64,000 nucleotides of DNA from Rhodococcus ruber (GCF_027270735.1 NZ_JAPWIJ010000004.1:124001-188000), one strand, 5' to 3'; positions 1 to 8,248 are shown, numbered from the stretch's first letter. A program made the numbers and translations. Notes: generated from the letters alone by a model not told the origin.

Positions 1-867
1 TACCGTCCGCGCGTATTCCAGGAAGTAGGCCTCGCGCTCTCGGGTACTCGAGGTGCCCATCATTGCGGGGGATTCATAACTGCCACCACTGATTTCGATC
101 AGATCGATCGATTCTCGGACCAGATGCTCGACGGTGATCCGCGATTCTTCCTCGCTGAACCCGCCGCGCTGGAAGTCGGCCGAATTCAGTTTTATTCCCA
201 CGGCGAAGCCGGGGGATACCGCTGACCTGATGGCACGGACCACTTCGAGAACGAATCGCATTCGCCCGTCGAGGTCGCCGCCCCAGGCATCGTCGCGTTC
301 GTTGGACAGTGGCGACAGGAACTGAGACACCAGATAGCCGTGCGCGCCGTGGATCTGGACGCCGTCGAAGCCGGCCGTCTCGGCGACGGCCGCTGCAGTC
401 GCAAAGCGGTCGATGATGTCGCGGATCTCGTTCTCGCTCAACGCCCGCGGTGCCGGAATCCCCGGGATGTTGGGGGCAATGGCCGACGGTGCGACGGGCT
501 TGGTGCGGGTGACGATCGGATTGGCCTGTCGGCCTGGGTGATTGAGCTGCATCCATATGGGTGCCCCGCCGCCGGACGTCGCTTTTGCCCACCGAGCAAG
601 TGCGTCGTGGTCGCGGTCGTCTTCGATGACGACGTTGCCCGGTTCACCGAGATGGGATCGGTCGACCATGACATTGCCGGTCACTACAAGGCCGTAGCCG
701 CCCGCACCCCACTGGCGGTACAGCGTCTCGAGGCGGGAGTCGGGTCCGTGCTCGGCCGTCGCCAATCCCTCGCTCAGAGCCGACTTCATCACGCGATTCG
801 GCAGGATCTGCCCGCAGGCGAGTGTGAGAGGGCTGCTCAGGTCGATGACGTCGGTGTCAGGGGACAT
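1..867 (-). CDS. Old-yellow-enzyme family NADH:flavin oxidoreductase (partial, C-terminus off the left edge)
   Basis: This is the N-terminal 289 codons of an FMN-dependent ene-reductase; the rest lies left of base 1. Seen in translation: an N-terminal segment PLTLACGQILPNRVMKSA typical of the first beta strand of the barrel, the QLNHPGRQ strand, and GFDGVQIHGAHGYLVSQFLS, whose HGAH carries the paired residues that hold the substrate carbonyl in this family. The family reduces activated C=C bonds with NAD(P)H in the cytoplasm; the natural substrate cannot be read here. The ATG at 867 has GGAG 7 nt upstream. It is transcribed divergently from a TetR gene, and the shared 112-bp gap carries two palindromes, so TetR control is likely (inference). 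Confidence 0.9.
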   Translation of the reverse strand, partial: MSPDTDVIDLSSPLTLACGQILPNRVMKSALSEGLATAEHGPDSRLETLYRQWGAGGYGLVVTGNVMVDRSHLGEPGNVVIEDDRDHDALARWAKATSGGGAPIWMQLNHPGRQANPIVTRTKPVAPSAIAPNIPGIPAPRALSENEIRDIIDRFATAAAVAETAGFDGVQIHGAHGYLVSQFLSPLSNERDDAWGGDLDGRMRFVLEVVRAIRSAVSPGFAVGIKLNSADFQRGGFSEEESRITVEHLVRESIDLIEISGGSYESPAMMGTSSTREREAYFLEYARTV

Positions 868-903
868 GGCGCTGCTCCGATTCCGATGGGTAGATGTTTC
901 GGG

Positions 904-921
904 CTATGCTCAACAGCATAG
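904..921. promoter_or_regulatory. Perfect inverted repeat CTATGCT-CAAC-AGCATAG
   Basis: Seven-base arms pair perfectly around a 4-nt centre in the divergent promoter region between the old-yellow-enzyme gene and the TetR gene. It may be an operator or promoter element. I see no second copy near the downstream efflux gene. Confidence 0.45.
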
Positions 922-937
922 ACATCGCGACTCTAGA

Positions 938-954
938 TGTAACTCCGCGTTACG
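938..954. promoter_or_regulatory. Putative TetR operator, copy 1
   Basis: TGTAACTCCGCGTTACG contains GTAAC and GTTAC arms in inverted orientation. The reverse complement of 1598-1614 is TGTAACTCGTCGTTATA, which matches this site at 13 of 17 positions. One copy precedes the TetR and enzyme genes and the other precedes the efflux gene, the pattern expected of a local TetR regulon. Binding by the 980-1573 product is inferred. Confidence 0.55.
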
Positions 955-979
955 TCAATGACGGTCCGGAAGGGTGCGA

Positions 980-1573
980 ATGGCCAATCGAAGTAGCGCT
1001 CGGGCAGACATGTTGCGCAGCGCCGCGCATTTATTTCGTAGGCGCGGGGTGGAAGCCACCTCGTTGGCCGACGTCATCGATCACGCGGGAGCGCCGCGTG
1101 GCTCGATCTATCATCATTTCCCTGGCGGCAAGCCTCAGCTCGTGGAGGAGGCCACGCGAACCGCGGGTGCCGCGATGAGCGCGATGATCTCGGCCGGCCT
1201 GGCTTCGGCCGGTCCGTCCGCGACGGTACGGGCCATTCTCGAGGGGTTCCGCGGTGAGTTGCTGGCCACGGATTTCGTTGCAGGGTGCCCGGTCGCGCCT
1301 GCGGCGATCGAGGGACTGCATGCGCCTGGTGCCGTGGCTGCGGCAGGTGAGTCCTTCTCGTCCTGGGAGGACGTGATCGCGGCGTCCCTGTGGCAGCGCG
1401 GATTGACCCGCGAGCGGTCCTACGCATTGGCGACATTCGCGATCGCAGCCATCGAGGGCGCGCTGATCGTGGCCAAGGCGCAGAGATCCACCACCGCCCT
1501 GGACCGGACGGAAAGCGAACTGTTGGCCCTGCTCGAGGCGGCACTGGACGCGTCGAACCCTCCTCGTCCGTGA
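980..1573 (+). CDS. TetR/AcrR family transcriptional regulator
   Basis: A 197-aa one-component repressor. The N-terminal helix-turn-helix is clear (SLADVIDHAGAPRGSIYHHF, about residues 32-51), followed by an all-helical ligand-binding domain of the LmrA/YxaF type with the characteristic GCPVAPAA segment near residue 100. ATG 980 is preferred over the in-frame GTG at 974 because GGAAGGG (968-974) sits 5 nt before it. It diverges from the old-yellow-enzyme gene and is followed by a DHA2 efflux gene. A TGTAACTC-type palindrome lies in front of both transcription units, so it probably represses itself, the reductase and the pump in response to a small electrophile or drug. The ligand is unknown. 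Confidence 0.9.
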   Translation: MANRSSARADMLRSAAHLFRRRGVEATSLADVIDHAGAPRGSIYHHFPGGKPQLVEEATRTAGAAMSAMISAGLASAGPSATVRAILEGFRGELLATDFVAGCPVAPAAIEGLHAPGAVAAAGESFSSWEDVIAASLWQRGLTRERSYALATFAIAAIEGALIVAKAQRSTTALDRTESELLALLEAALDASNPPRP

Positions 1574-1597
1574 GTCGGTTTCACCCGGCGCTGTTGC

Positions 1598-1614
1598 TAT
1601 AACGACGAGTTACA
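1598..1614. promoter_or_regulatory. Putative TetR operator, copy 2
   Basis: TATAACGACGAGTTACA lies between the TetR stop codon and the efflux gene. In reverse complement it matches copy 1 (938-954), including the TGTAACTC half and the CGTTA half. A separate, similarly controlled promoter for the pump is the simplest reading. Confidence 0.55.
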
Positions 1615-1665
1615 GTTACTTTTCCTTCGAGATCTATGCCGATCGTCATAGTCGAAGGGATCCTC

Positions 1666-3285
1666 ATGTCGTTGCCTACAACTTCCCGTCACCGAACAGA
1701 TGCCCCGCCGCGGAGGCGGCGATACCTGGCGCTTGTCGTCATCTGCGCAGCAGAGTTGCTCGTAGTTCTCGACAACACCGTCGTCAACGTTGTGCTGCCC
1801 TCCATGGGGTTGCAGCTTCGTGCCGACATCAGCGGGCTTCAGTGGGTGGTCGACGCGTACACACTGACTTTTGCCGGACTGTTGCTTGCGTTCGGTCACC
1901 TCGGTGACCGCTACGGGCGCAAGAAAGTGATGATTTTCGGACTGGCCGGTATTGCGGTCATGTCGGTCGGCGGCGCTCTTGCCGCGGATCTCGGGCAAGT
2001 CGTCCTAGCTCGAGCGGCAATGGGTGTGTGCGCGGCAGCGGTGTTCCCGGCCACCCTCGCGCTGATCATCAATATCTTCACCGACGCCAAGGAGCGGGCG
2101 CTGGCTATCGCAGCCTGGACCGCGATGGCAGGTTTCGCGATCGCGATCGGTCCCACAGCAGGGGGCTTTCTGCTCGAGCACTTCTCGTGGCACTCGGTGT
2201 TCTGGATCAATGTTCCTGTGGCGCTGTTGGTTCTGATCGCGGCTGTGTGGTCGGTTCCGGAATCGCGGGCCGAGCACGTCGGGAAATACGACCCGCTTGG
2301 TATCGCGCTGTCGTTGGCCGGTATCACGGTACTGGTGTGGGCGATCATCGAAGCGCCGCACAACGGATGGTTGTCCGCGACGAGTGTCGTTGCCTATGGC
2401 GCCGGTGCAGTCGCCCTTGCCGGGTTCGTCTGGTGGGAGCTTCGGACACCATCCCCGGTGCTCGACCTGAATCTGTTTCGAAACAGGCGGTTCTCGTTGC
2501 CTGCCTTGGCAATTGCCGTCGCCTACTTCAGCATGTTCGGCTTCCTCTTCATGATCACCCAGTACTTCCAAGGTGTGATGGAGCTGACGCCGCTGCAGTT
2601 CGGCATCCACTCGTTGCCCTTCGCGGTGTCCATAGCGATCGGCGCACCGATGGCCACGGTGATCGCGCAACGGATCGGAACCACGGCCGTGATCGTCTTC
2701 GGCTTGGTGGTGATGAGCATCGGTATGTTCATCGCCGGTCAGGTGAAGGTCGAAACCCCTTATCTGGGACCGGTCGTGGTGTCGATGGTTCTGATGGGCC
2801 TCGGTTTGGCGATCGTGCAAGGCCCGGCCACCGAATCGATCATGTCGTCGGTGACGCTCGACGAAGCAGGTGCGGGCTCGGCGGTGAACGACACCACCCG
2901 CGAAGTCGGCGGAACGCTTGGGGTGGCTGTGCTCGGATCGATCGTCGCGTCGATCTACACCGCGCAGGTGAGTCCCAAGATCGACGCGATACCCGACGCG
3001 ATCATGGAGCCGTACCAAAAAGCGTTCGCTCGCGAAACGGTGGTCAGCGTTATCGAGATCGTGAAAGCGCCCACCAACCCGATCTTCGCAACGCAGAAGG
3101 CCGACCTGATCTACGCGATGAAGGCGGCCTCGTTGGAGGGCTTCCAGCTAGCGTCGTTCGTCACCGTCGGGGCCGCCATGGCGTGCGCGATCGCCGTTGC
3201 GCTGTTCCTGCCGTGGCGACGCCCCGAGGGCAGCGGTGTGCTTCTGGCGTGGCGTGAACCCAAGGACGCCGACGCGATCAGTTGA
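1666..3285 (+). CDS. DHA2-family MFS multidrug efflux transporter (EmrB/QacA type)
   Basis: About 539 aa, the usual size for 14-helix proton antiporters. Family motifs seen: LLVVLDNTVVNVVLP in helix 1 (motif D1), FGHLGDRYGRKKVM in loop 2-3 (motif A), and a Gly/Pro-rich antiporter helix near TAGGFLLEHFSW. It would export drugs or toxic organics across the cytoplasmic membrane using the proton gradient. The start at 1666 is chosen because GAAGGGA (1654-1660) precedes it by 5 nt; an upstream ATG at 1636 lacks a good site. It follows the TetR gene and carries its own copy of the putative operator. The 3' end overlaps the convergent SDR gene by 8 bp. Confidence 0.92.
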   Translation: MSLPTTSRHRTDAPPRRRRYLALVVICAAELLVVLDNTVVNVVLPSMGLQLRADISGLQWVVDAYTLTFAGLLLAFGHLGDRYGRKKVMIFGLAGIAVMSVGGALAADLGQVVLARAAMGVCAAAVFPATLALIINIFTDAKERALAIAAWTAMAGFAIAIGPTAGGFLLEHFSWHSVFWINVPVALLVLIAAVWSVPESRAEHVGKYDPLGIALSLAGITVLVWAIIEAPHNGWLSATSVVAYGAGAVALAGFVWWELRTPSPVLDLNLFRNRRFSLPALAIAVAYFSMFGFLFMITQYFQGVMELTPLQFGIHSLPFAVSIAIGAPMATVIAQRIGTTAVIVFGLVVMSIGMFIAGQVKVETPYLGPVVVSMVLMGLGLAIVQGPATESIMSSVTLDEAGAGSAVNDTTREVGGTLGVAVLGSIVASIYTAQVSPKIDAIPDAIMEPYQKAFARETVVSVIEIVKAPTNPIFATQKADLIYAMKAASLEGFQLASFVTVGAAMACAIAVALFLPWRRPEGSGVLLAWREPKDADAIS

Positions 3286-4174
3286 AGGGCGTGCCGCCGG
3301 TGACGGCGATGGTCTCGCCCGTGATGTAGCTCGACTCGTTCGATGCCAGGAACACGTACGCCGGAGCCAGTTCCGCGGGGTGGCCGGGTCGTCCGAGAGG
3401 AACGGTTTCGCCGAACTTCTCGTACTTCTCGGCCGGCATCGTGGCCGGGATCAGCGGGGTCCAAATCGGTCCTGGCGCAACGGCATTGACTCGAATTCCG
3501 CGCGCCGCCAGTTCGCCGGCGAGGCCCTTGGTGAAGGCTACGATTCCCGCTTTCGTGGTGGCGTAGTCCATCAGCTCCGGAGATGGATTCGATGCCTGTA
3601 TCGAGGTGGTGTTGATGATGGTCGCCCCAGCGTCCATGGTCTCTGCAGCGCGTTTGGAGATCCAGAACATGGCATACAGATTGGTCTTGAGGACCCGATC
3701 GAACTGCTCGGTGGTGATGTCGGCAATGCCGCCCATCTGAGCCATCTGAAACGCAGCGTTGTTGACGACGATATCGAGCCCGCCGAGAACGTCGGTCGCG
3801 GTGTCCACCAGCTGCACACACTGATCTTCGTCGGTCAGGTCGCACGCGATCGCCCTGCCGGCTCGGCCGGCACCCTCGATCAGATCGACGGTGGTCTGAG
3901 CATCAGGACCCTCGGTTTCGAGGTGGGCGATGACGACATCTGCCCCCTCGCGAGCAAAAGCCAGTGCGACGGCCCGCCCGATTCCTGAATCGCCACCGGT
4001 GACCAGGGCCTTGCGACCGTGCAGGCGGTCCGATCCTCGGTAGGAGTTCTCACCGTGATCTGGGGCGGTCACCATGTCGCGCGTCAGCCCGGGGTGGTCC
4101 AAACGATTCTGCTCTGCCCGCTCCGGCATCGGAAATGCGGTGGTGGGGTCGGTCTTGCTGAACTGGTCGGACAT
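3278..4174 (-). CDS. SDR-family oxidoreductase (YghA / general-stress-protein-39 type)
   Basis: About 298 aa, of the extended-N-terminus classical SDR subgroup that includes E. coli YghA and Bacillus GSP39-like proteins. Seen: NAD(P)-binding ALVTGGDSGIGRAVA, NNAAF, and the catalytic S-Y-K triad in INTTSIQAS and DYATTKAGIVAFTKG, then the VNAVAPGPIWTPLIP loop. The N-terminal 45 residues before the Rossmann fold (PGLTRDMVTAPDHGENSYRG) are typical of this subgroup. ATG 4174 with AAGGA upstream is preferred over the longer in-frame start at 4207. Substrate unknown. It converges on the efflux gene with overlapping 3' ends. Confidence 0.9.
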   Translation of the reverse strand: MSDQFSKTDPTTAFPMPERAEQNRLDHPGLTRDMVTAPDHGENSYRGSDRLHGRKALVTGGDSGIGRAVALAFAREGADVVIAHLETEGPDAQTTVDLIEGAGRAGRAIACDLTDEDQCVQLVDTATDVLGGLDIVVNNAAFQMAQMGGIADITTEQFDRVLKTNLYAMFWISKRAAETMDAGATIINTTSIQASNPSPELMDYATTKAGIVAFTKGLAGELAARGIRVNAVAPGPIWTPLIPATMPAEKYEKFGETVPLGRPGHPAELAPAYVFLASNESSYITGETIAVTGGTPFN

Positions 4175-4319
4175 TGTCGATCCTTGCCTCGCGCGAAGAG
4201 GACACACAGCGGCAGAACCAAAGCCGCCCCAGTTTCTCGAGACGAATCACGGTCGTTACCGACTGGAGTCGCTGTCCACCCGGGGTTTACCGGTTACCTC
4301 CGCACGCAAACCTCGCGAC

Positions 4320-4679
4320 TCAGCCTCGGCTCGGGTAGGCGCCGATCGAACTCGCACCCACTGCGTCGAGGACTCTGCGCGCCGGCCGTGTCGGAGCAAA
4401 GACCTCGAGGCGGCCGCGAGAACGTTCGGCCGCATCGACGATCACGCTGGCAGCTCCCGAGTACATGAATTCGACCGCTGACAGGTCAAGCAGCACAACG
4501 GAATCGGCTCGTAGGGCACCGGCGAGGGCGTCCATCAGATCTGCTCGTGCACTCATGTCCAACTCGCCGGTGGCGCGAACGACAGTCAGGTTCGGGGAGT
4601 AGGACTCGATCCCGATCGAGTAGCGCTGGCCGGCGCGATCGGGGGTGAAGCGAACTTCGGTGAAATCGGAAACAGTCAC
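4320..4679 (-). CDS. STAS-domain protein, anti-sigma-factor-antagonist-like
   Basis: A 119-aa single STAS domain. Seen: ATGELDMSARADLMDAL, then VLLDLSAVEFMYSGAASVIV, the strand-helix that carries the phosphorylatable serine in SpoIIAA/RsbV proteins; here the usual D-S-S-G is Y-S-G-A, so the serine is kept but the preceding Asp is not. Such proteins sequester an anti-sigma kinase when dephosphorylated. No kinase, phosphatase or sigma-factor gene is adjacent, so its partner must be encoded elsewhere, or it may have another sensory role. The GTG start at 4679 has GAGAGG 8 nt upstream. Confidence 0.82.
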   Translation of the reverse strand: MTVSDFTEVRFTPDRAGQRYSIGIESYSPNLTVVRATGELDMSARADLMDALAGALRADSVVLLDLSAVEFMYSGAASVIVDAAERSRGRLEVFAPTRPARRVLDAVGASSIGAYPSRG

Positions 4680-4872
4680 GGTGCGAACCTCTCAGTTCGG
4701 ATGGCCTAGCGACCGGCGTGCTCTGGGTGGAACCCGAGGGCTACAGGTTCCGTCGCATGCCGTGCGGCAATCTTGACAGCGCAACGTCACCGAATCGAGG
4801 CCTCTTCATCACGGAGCGATAGCGAGTGAGTAACGAGATGGTAACGGCGGATGTGACGCAGCTGAGCGACGC

Positions 4873-5802
4873 TCACGGCAAGGTGTGACCGGCGGCGATG
4901 AAGAGCCGGTACCACTCCCGCCTGGTCAAACGCAGGTCCGAACCAGCTGCGGCCTCGACCACTCGATCGGGATTCGTGGTTCCCAGCACCACCTGGATGT
5001 TCGCCGGATGCCGAGTGATCCAGGCTGTCGCGATCGCCGACGGGGTCGAGCCGTGCGACTGGGCAATCTCGTCGAGCGCGGTGTTGAGTTCGGGATAGTT
5101 CACTCGATCGCCGACGAATACGCCGGAGGCAGTGCCACTCTGAAAGGGCGACCACGCCTGCAGGGTGATGCCGCGCCCCCTCGCGTAGTCCAACAATCCG
5201 TTGTCGCGATCGATCGATTGATCCTCCGAGCTCATGTTGGCGGTCAAGCCGGCCGCGATCGCAGGAGAATGCACAATGCTCAGTTGCACTTGATCGAACA
5301 AAATCGGTTGTTTCACAGCGGTTTTCAACAGCTCGATCTGTCCGGGTGTGTGATTGGAGACGCCGAAGTTCAGGACCTTGCCCGACGCCTGCAGCTCGTC
5401 GAACGCCGCCGCCACGTCCTCCGGTTCCACAAGGGCGTCAGGTCGATGCAGCAGCAACGTGTCCAGATGATCCACACCGAGCGCAGTGAGGGATTTTTCG
5501 ACCGTGGTGACGATGTGGTCCTTGGAGAAGTCGAACCAGCCTTCGCGTATGCCCACCTTGCTCTGAATGTCGACGCTCTCACGCTGGGTCGGAGTCAGCG
5601 TCACCGCATCTCCGAATCGCTTCTCGCACGTATGCGGGGTGCCGCCGTAGATGTCGGCGTGGTCGAACACGGTGATTCCCACGTCGAGGGCGGTGCCTAC
5701 CAACCTTCTGATCTGGCTCTCGTCCAGATCGGTGATGCGCATGAACCCCAGCACGATGCTCGAGACGCTTGCGCCGGTGTGGGGGAGGGGAAAGGTGCGC
5801 AC
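4873..5802 (-). CDS. Aldo/keto reductase (YdhF-like)
   Basis: A 309-aa (beta/alpha)8 NADPH-dependent reductase. The catalytic tetrad can be located: Asp and Tyr in FDHADIYGG, Lys in IQSKVGIREG, and His in TLLLHRPDALV; the cofactor segment LGTTNPDRV lies near the C-terminus. It resembles the E. coli YdhF subgroup of AKRs, which act on carbonyls of unclear physiological identity. The GTG start at 5802 is supported by AGGAGA 6 nt upstream. A membrane-protein gene ends 42 bp upstream on the same strand, so co-transcription is possible. Confidence 0.9.
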   Translation of the reverse strand: MRTFPLPHTGASVSSIVLGFMRITDLDESQIRRLVGTALDVGITVFDHADIYGGTPHTCEKRFGDAVTLTPTQRESVDIQSKVGIREGWFDFSKDHIVTTVEKSLTALGVDHLDTLLLHRPDALVEPEDVAAAFDELQASGKVLNFGVSNHTPGQIELLKTAVKQPILFDQVQLSIVHSPAIAAGLTANMSSEDQSIDRDNGLLDYARGRGITLQAWSPFQSGTASGVFVGDRVNYPELNTALDEIAQSHGSTPSAIATAWITRHPANIQVVLGTTNPDRVVEAAAGSDLRLTRREWYRLFIAAGHTLP

Positions 5803-5844
5803 GGTGGATCTCCTGTTCGGCGGCCGGTTGTCGGGAGTCGTCGG

Positions 5845-6429
5845 CTACTCGAACTCCAGGCGCATCGATTGCGTCGTGGCCTGGAGTATCAACACGAAGC
5901 CGGTCAACGTCACCACGATCGGTGCCCAAAGAACAACCGCGACGAACGTGTCCACGTCCCGCTCCAGCACTATGTACGCCGCGACGATGGACGTGCCGAG
6001 AAGACACAGCGCGATGTGCACGGCCAAACGCCACTTGTCGAAGAAGAAGCCGGCCAGCATTCCCATGGGAATCAGGAACGTGCATTTCCCGAGCGTGACC
6101 TCGGGCGCAAAATTCGCGGTGATGGTGGCTCCGAAGATCGCGAGGTCGGCGATGACGACGAAGGCGAACGCCTGCCCGAGCGTCGGCCACGGACCGAACC
6201 ACCAGAACGCGCCCATGATGTACGCGGCGATCATGGATGTCCACTGCACGATCGACGGGAGCGGTGTGGTCGCGCCGTAGCCGAACGCCAACTCGAGGGT
6301 GACCACGATGGCCATGGACAGAGCAGCCGCCGAGACGATCCGTCTGACCACTGTGGTGATGGCAAGAGACGTCATCACCCCGACGCCCCACTGATAATGC
6401 TCGTTCGATCTGGTCGCAGCGCGAGTCAT
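5845..6429 (-). CDS. Hypothetical integral membrane protein, about 6 helices
   Basis: About 194 aa and mostly hydrophobic, with helices near IVSAAALSMAIVVTLEL, WTSMIAAYIMGAFWWFG, AFAFVVIADLAIFGATI, CTFLIPMGMLAGFFF, LAVHIALCLLGTSIVAAYI and LWAPIVVTLTGFVLIL. I do not recognise the family. ATG 6429 is preferred (GGGG 4-7 nt upstream) over TTG 6456 and ATG 6450. It sits 42 bp upstream of the aldo/keto reductase on the same strand and may share its transcript; nothing indicates a transport substrate. Confidence 0.7.
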   Translation of the reverse strand: MTRAATRSNEHYQWGVGVMTSLAITTVVRRIVSAAALSMAIVVTLELAFGYGATTPLPSIVQWTSMIAAYIMGAFWWFGPWPTLGQAFAFVVIADLAIFGATITANFAPEVTLGKCTFLIPMGMLAGFFFDKWRLAVHIALCLLGTSIVAAYIVLERDVDTFVAVVLWAPIVVTLTGFVLILQATTQSMRLEFE

Positions 6430-6535
6430 ATCGGCCCCTATCGTTCCCATCGGCAACCGATTGAAACACAGCCGCTGTGCCGAGGTTCGACTTTCGCCCA
6501 GTCCCCACTCGCATCCTGCCCGTGTGCCGCATCCG

Positions 6536-6646
6536 TCAACTGGTCAGGAGGTCCAGTAGTTCGGGAAGCGTCTCACCGACGTCGTGGCAGCAGCCGATCA
6601 CTGTGGCGTGGCCGCGACGTGTGGCCTCGTCGATCGAATCCAGCAT
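6536..6646 (-). CDS. Possible 36-aa ORF or degenerate gene remnant
   Basis: An ATG at 6646 opens a 36-codon frame (MLDSIDEATRRGHATVIGCC and on to LLDLLTS) ending at 6536. The frame stays open upstream for another 17 codons without a better start, and GAGAGGG lies 3-9 nt before the ATG. The ATRRGHATVIG segment is loosely reminiscent of the C-terminal glycine-rich turn of phosphoglycerate kinases but lacks GGG. It may be a small protein, a decayed gene end or chance. Confidence 0.25.
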   Translation of the reverse strand: MLDSIDEATRRGHATVIGCCHDVGETLPELLDLLTS

Positions 6647-6697
6647 CACCCTCTCAGCACCGGAAAGGCTGTCCGGTGTGTGCGAGGAAGGGGACTG

Positions 6698-8179
6698 TCA
6701 GTCTTCGGCTCGTTTGAGAACGGCAAGGACCGTCAGAAACAGAATCTTCACATCCAGCCAGATCGACCAGTTTTCGATGTAGTAGTTATCCCATTCGGCA
6801 CGGTCGGCGATCGATGTCTGGCCGCGTAGCCCGTGAACCTGTGCCCAGCCAGTGACGCCTGCCTTCACTCGATGCCGCTCACCGTAACGACGGATCTGCA
6901 TCTCGAAGAGGTGCACGTACTCCGGGCGTTCCGGACGAGGTCCCACCAAACTCATGTCACCGCGAATCACGTTGATCAGCTGTGGTAACTCGTCCAGCGA
7001 CGTTCGGCGCATGATCTTGCCGATTCGCGTCCGGCGATCTACTCCTTCGACGCCGCCGGGAGCGTCACCTGCTTTCCTCTCGAACTCGGCATCCGAAGCG
7101 CGTGGCGGACGCATCGAGCGGAACTTCAAGCAGTAGAACGGAAGCCCGTCCCGACCGATACGCTCTTGCTTGAAGAAGACGGGACCAGGGGAACTCAGTC
7201 GAACGAGAAGCATGAGAGTCAAGAACACAGGGGAGAGCAACAAGAGGCCGAGAGCGGTCAGGACACGGTCGAGCACTCCCTTGACGGCGAACTGCCAACC
7301 CTTCGGATCGATGTGCGGCAATACCATCAGGGGCAACCCACCGATGTGTTCTACGCGGGTATTCAGGCCGACTGCGTCGTAGAGACGTGGAACTACCCAC
7401 ACCCTCATTCCGAGTCGGTGCGCAATCCTGATCGTTGTCACCAGGTCTCGTTCGTCGGATGTAGCAAATGCGATGATCAGTTCCTCGGCATTGGTTCGGC
7501 GTGCCACTGTCTCGAGGTCGGCAGGCACGCCGAGATGGGGAAGTTCCCCCGCAATTGTCTCTCTGGAGCCCACGGTGGCGACTGGCGCATCGCCGATGTA
7601 ACCGACAGGAGCAAGTCCGTACTCGGGAAATTGACGCATCCGAGAGACGAGCTGGTGCGCAATCGGGTCGTTGCCGAAGACTATCGTCGGGGCGGCGGAC
7701 CCGTATCGGGTACGAATGACGCGCTGAACGACCACTCGGACAAAACGGGCGACCGCTATGGTCACAGCGCTCAACACCCAAAGCCTCAACACGACCGCGC
7801 TCGGCCGATATTCGGTGTTGGACAGGAACATCGCTACGAGTAGAGCCAGCGATGCAAAAGCCACTGCCGTCTCGGCCGGCCCGATTTCGTCCAGGAAGTT
7901 GCGTCGAAGACCGCGTCGGTACATCGATTTTCCCGCAAGGATCCCGATGAGGAGCGGCAGGAACAGCCAGGGCAGCCAGCCTGTTTCGGCGAGACTGCCG
8001 AATTGCCACAGTAAGGCACCGATCAGGGCAACGGCACCGGCGAAGGTATCCACCGCGACATTGATTGCGGTGTGCCATGGATCGACTCGAAGGCGGTCCG
8101 CTAGTGAATGAGGTGCGATGTTCGACTCCGCCCCGGCTGCCCGCGGGCGAGAGTGCGTCGATTCCAGAGTCTTGGGCAC
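6698..8179 (-). CDS. Polyprenyl-phosphate sugar-1-phosphate transferase (exopolysaccharide initiating enzyme, WbaP/CpsE type)
   Basis: A 493-aa membrane enzyme that loads the first sugar phosphate onto undecaprenyl or decaprenyl phosphate. Layout: 4-5 N-terminal membrane helices (about residues 35-130), a CoA-binding-like Rossmann region (about 160-270, TIVFGNDPIAHQL), then the bacterial sugar-transferase domain (about 300-493) with a membrane hairpin, GPVFFKQERIGRDG, YCLKFRSMRP, RRTSLDELPQLINVIRGDMS and LVGPRPERPEY. The GTG start at 8179 has GGAAG 6 nt upstream. No glycosyltransferase, flippase or chain-length gene lies next to it, so it would feed a pathway encoded elsewhere. It lies downstream of a GAF gene on the same strand, with an inverted repeat between them. 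Confidence 0.93.
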   Translation of the reverse strand: MPKTLESTHSRPRAAGAESNIAPHSLADRLRVDPWHTAINVAVDTFAGAVALIGALLWQFGSLAETGWLPWLFLPLLIGILAGKSMYRRGLRRNFLDEIGPAETAVAFASLALLVAMFLSNTEYRPSAVVLRLWVLSAVTIAVARFVRVVVQRVIRTRYGSAAPTIVFGNDPIAHQLVSRMRQFPEYGLAPVGYIGDAPVATVGSRETIAGELPHLGVPADLETVARRTNAEELIIAFATSDERDLVTTIRIAHRLGMRVWVVPRLYDAVGLNTRVEHIGGLPLMVLPHIDPKGWQFAVKGVLDRVLTALGLLLLSPVFLTLMLLVRLSSPGPVFFKQERIGRDGLPFYCLKFRSMRPPRASDAEFERKAGDAPGGVEGVDRRTRIGKIMRRTSLDELPQLINVIRGDMSLVGPRPERPEYVHLFEMQIRRYGERHRVKAGVTGWAQVHGLRGQTSIADRAEWDNYYIENWSIWLDVKILFLTVLAVLKRAED

Positions 8180-8219
8180 AGCTACTTCCGGTGGCTAGTT
8201 CGGTTCGGATGGTCCCGAA

Positions 8220-8248
8220 TATCCCATTTAATGTATACCTGTGGGATA
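8220..8248. promoter_or_regulatory. Inverted repeat TATCCCA-N15-TGGGATA in an AT-rich leader
   Basis: Perfect 7-bp arms 41 bp upstream of the sugar-transferase start codon, in a stretch noticeably more AT-rich than the surrounding DNA (ATTTAATGTATA). It could be an operator or a 5'-leader hairpin of the transferase gene. Confidence 0.4.

Noticed and set aside
4885..6717. 610-codon open frame on the plus strand
   Set aside because: It runs antisense through three unrelated intervals (reductase, membrane protein, gap) and looks like Arg/His/Asp-rich shadow sequence.
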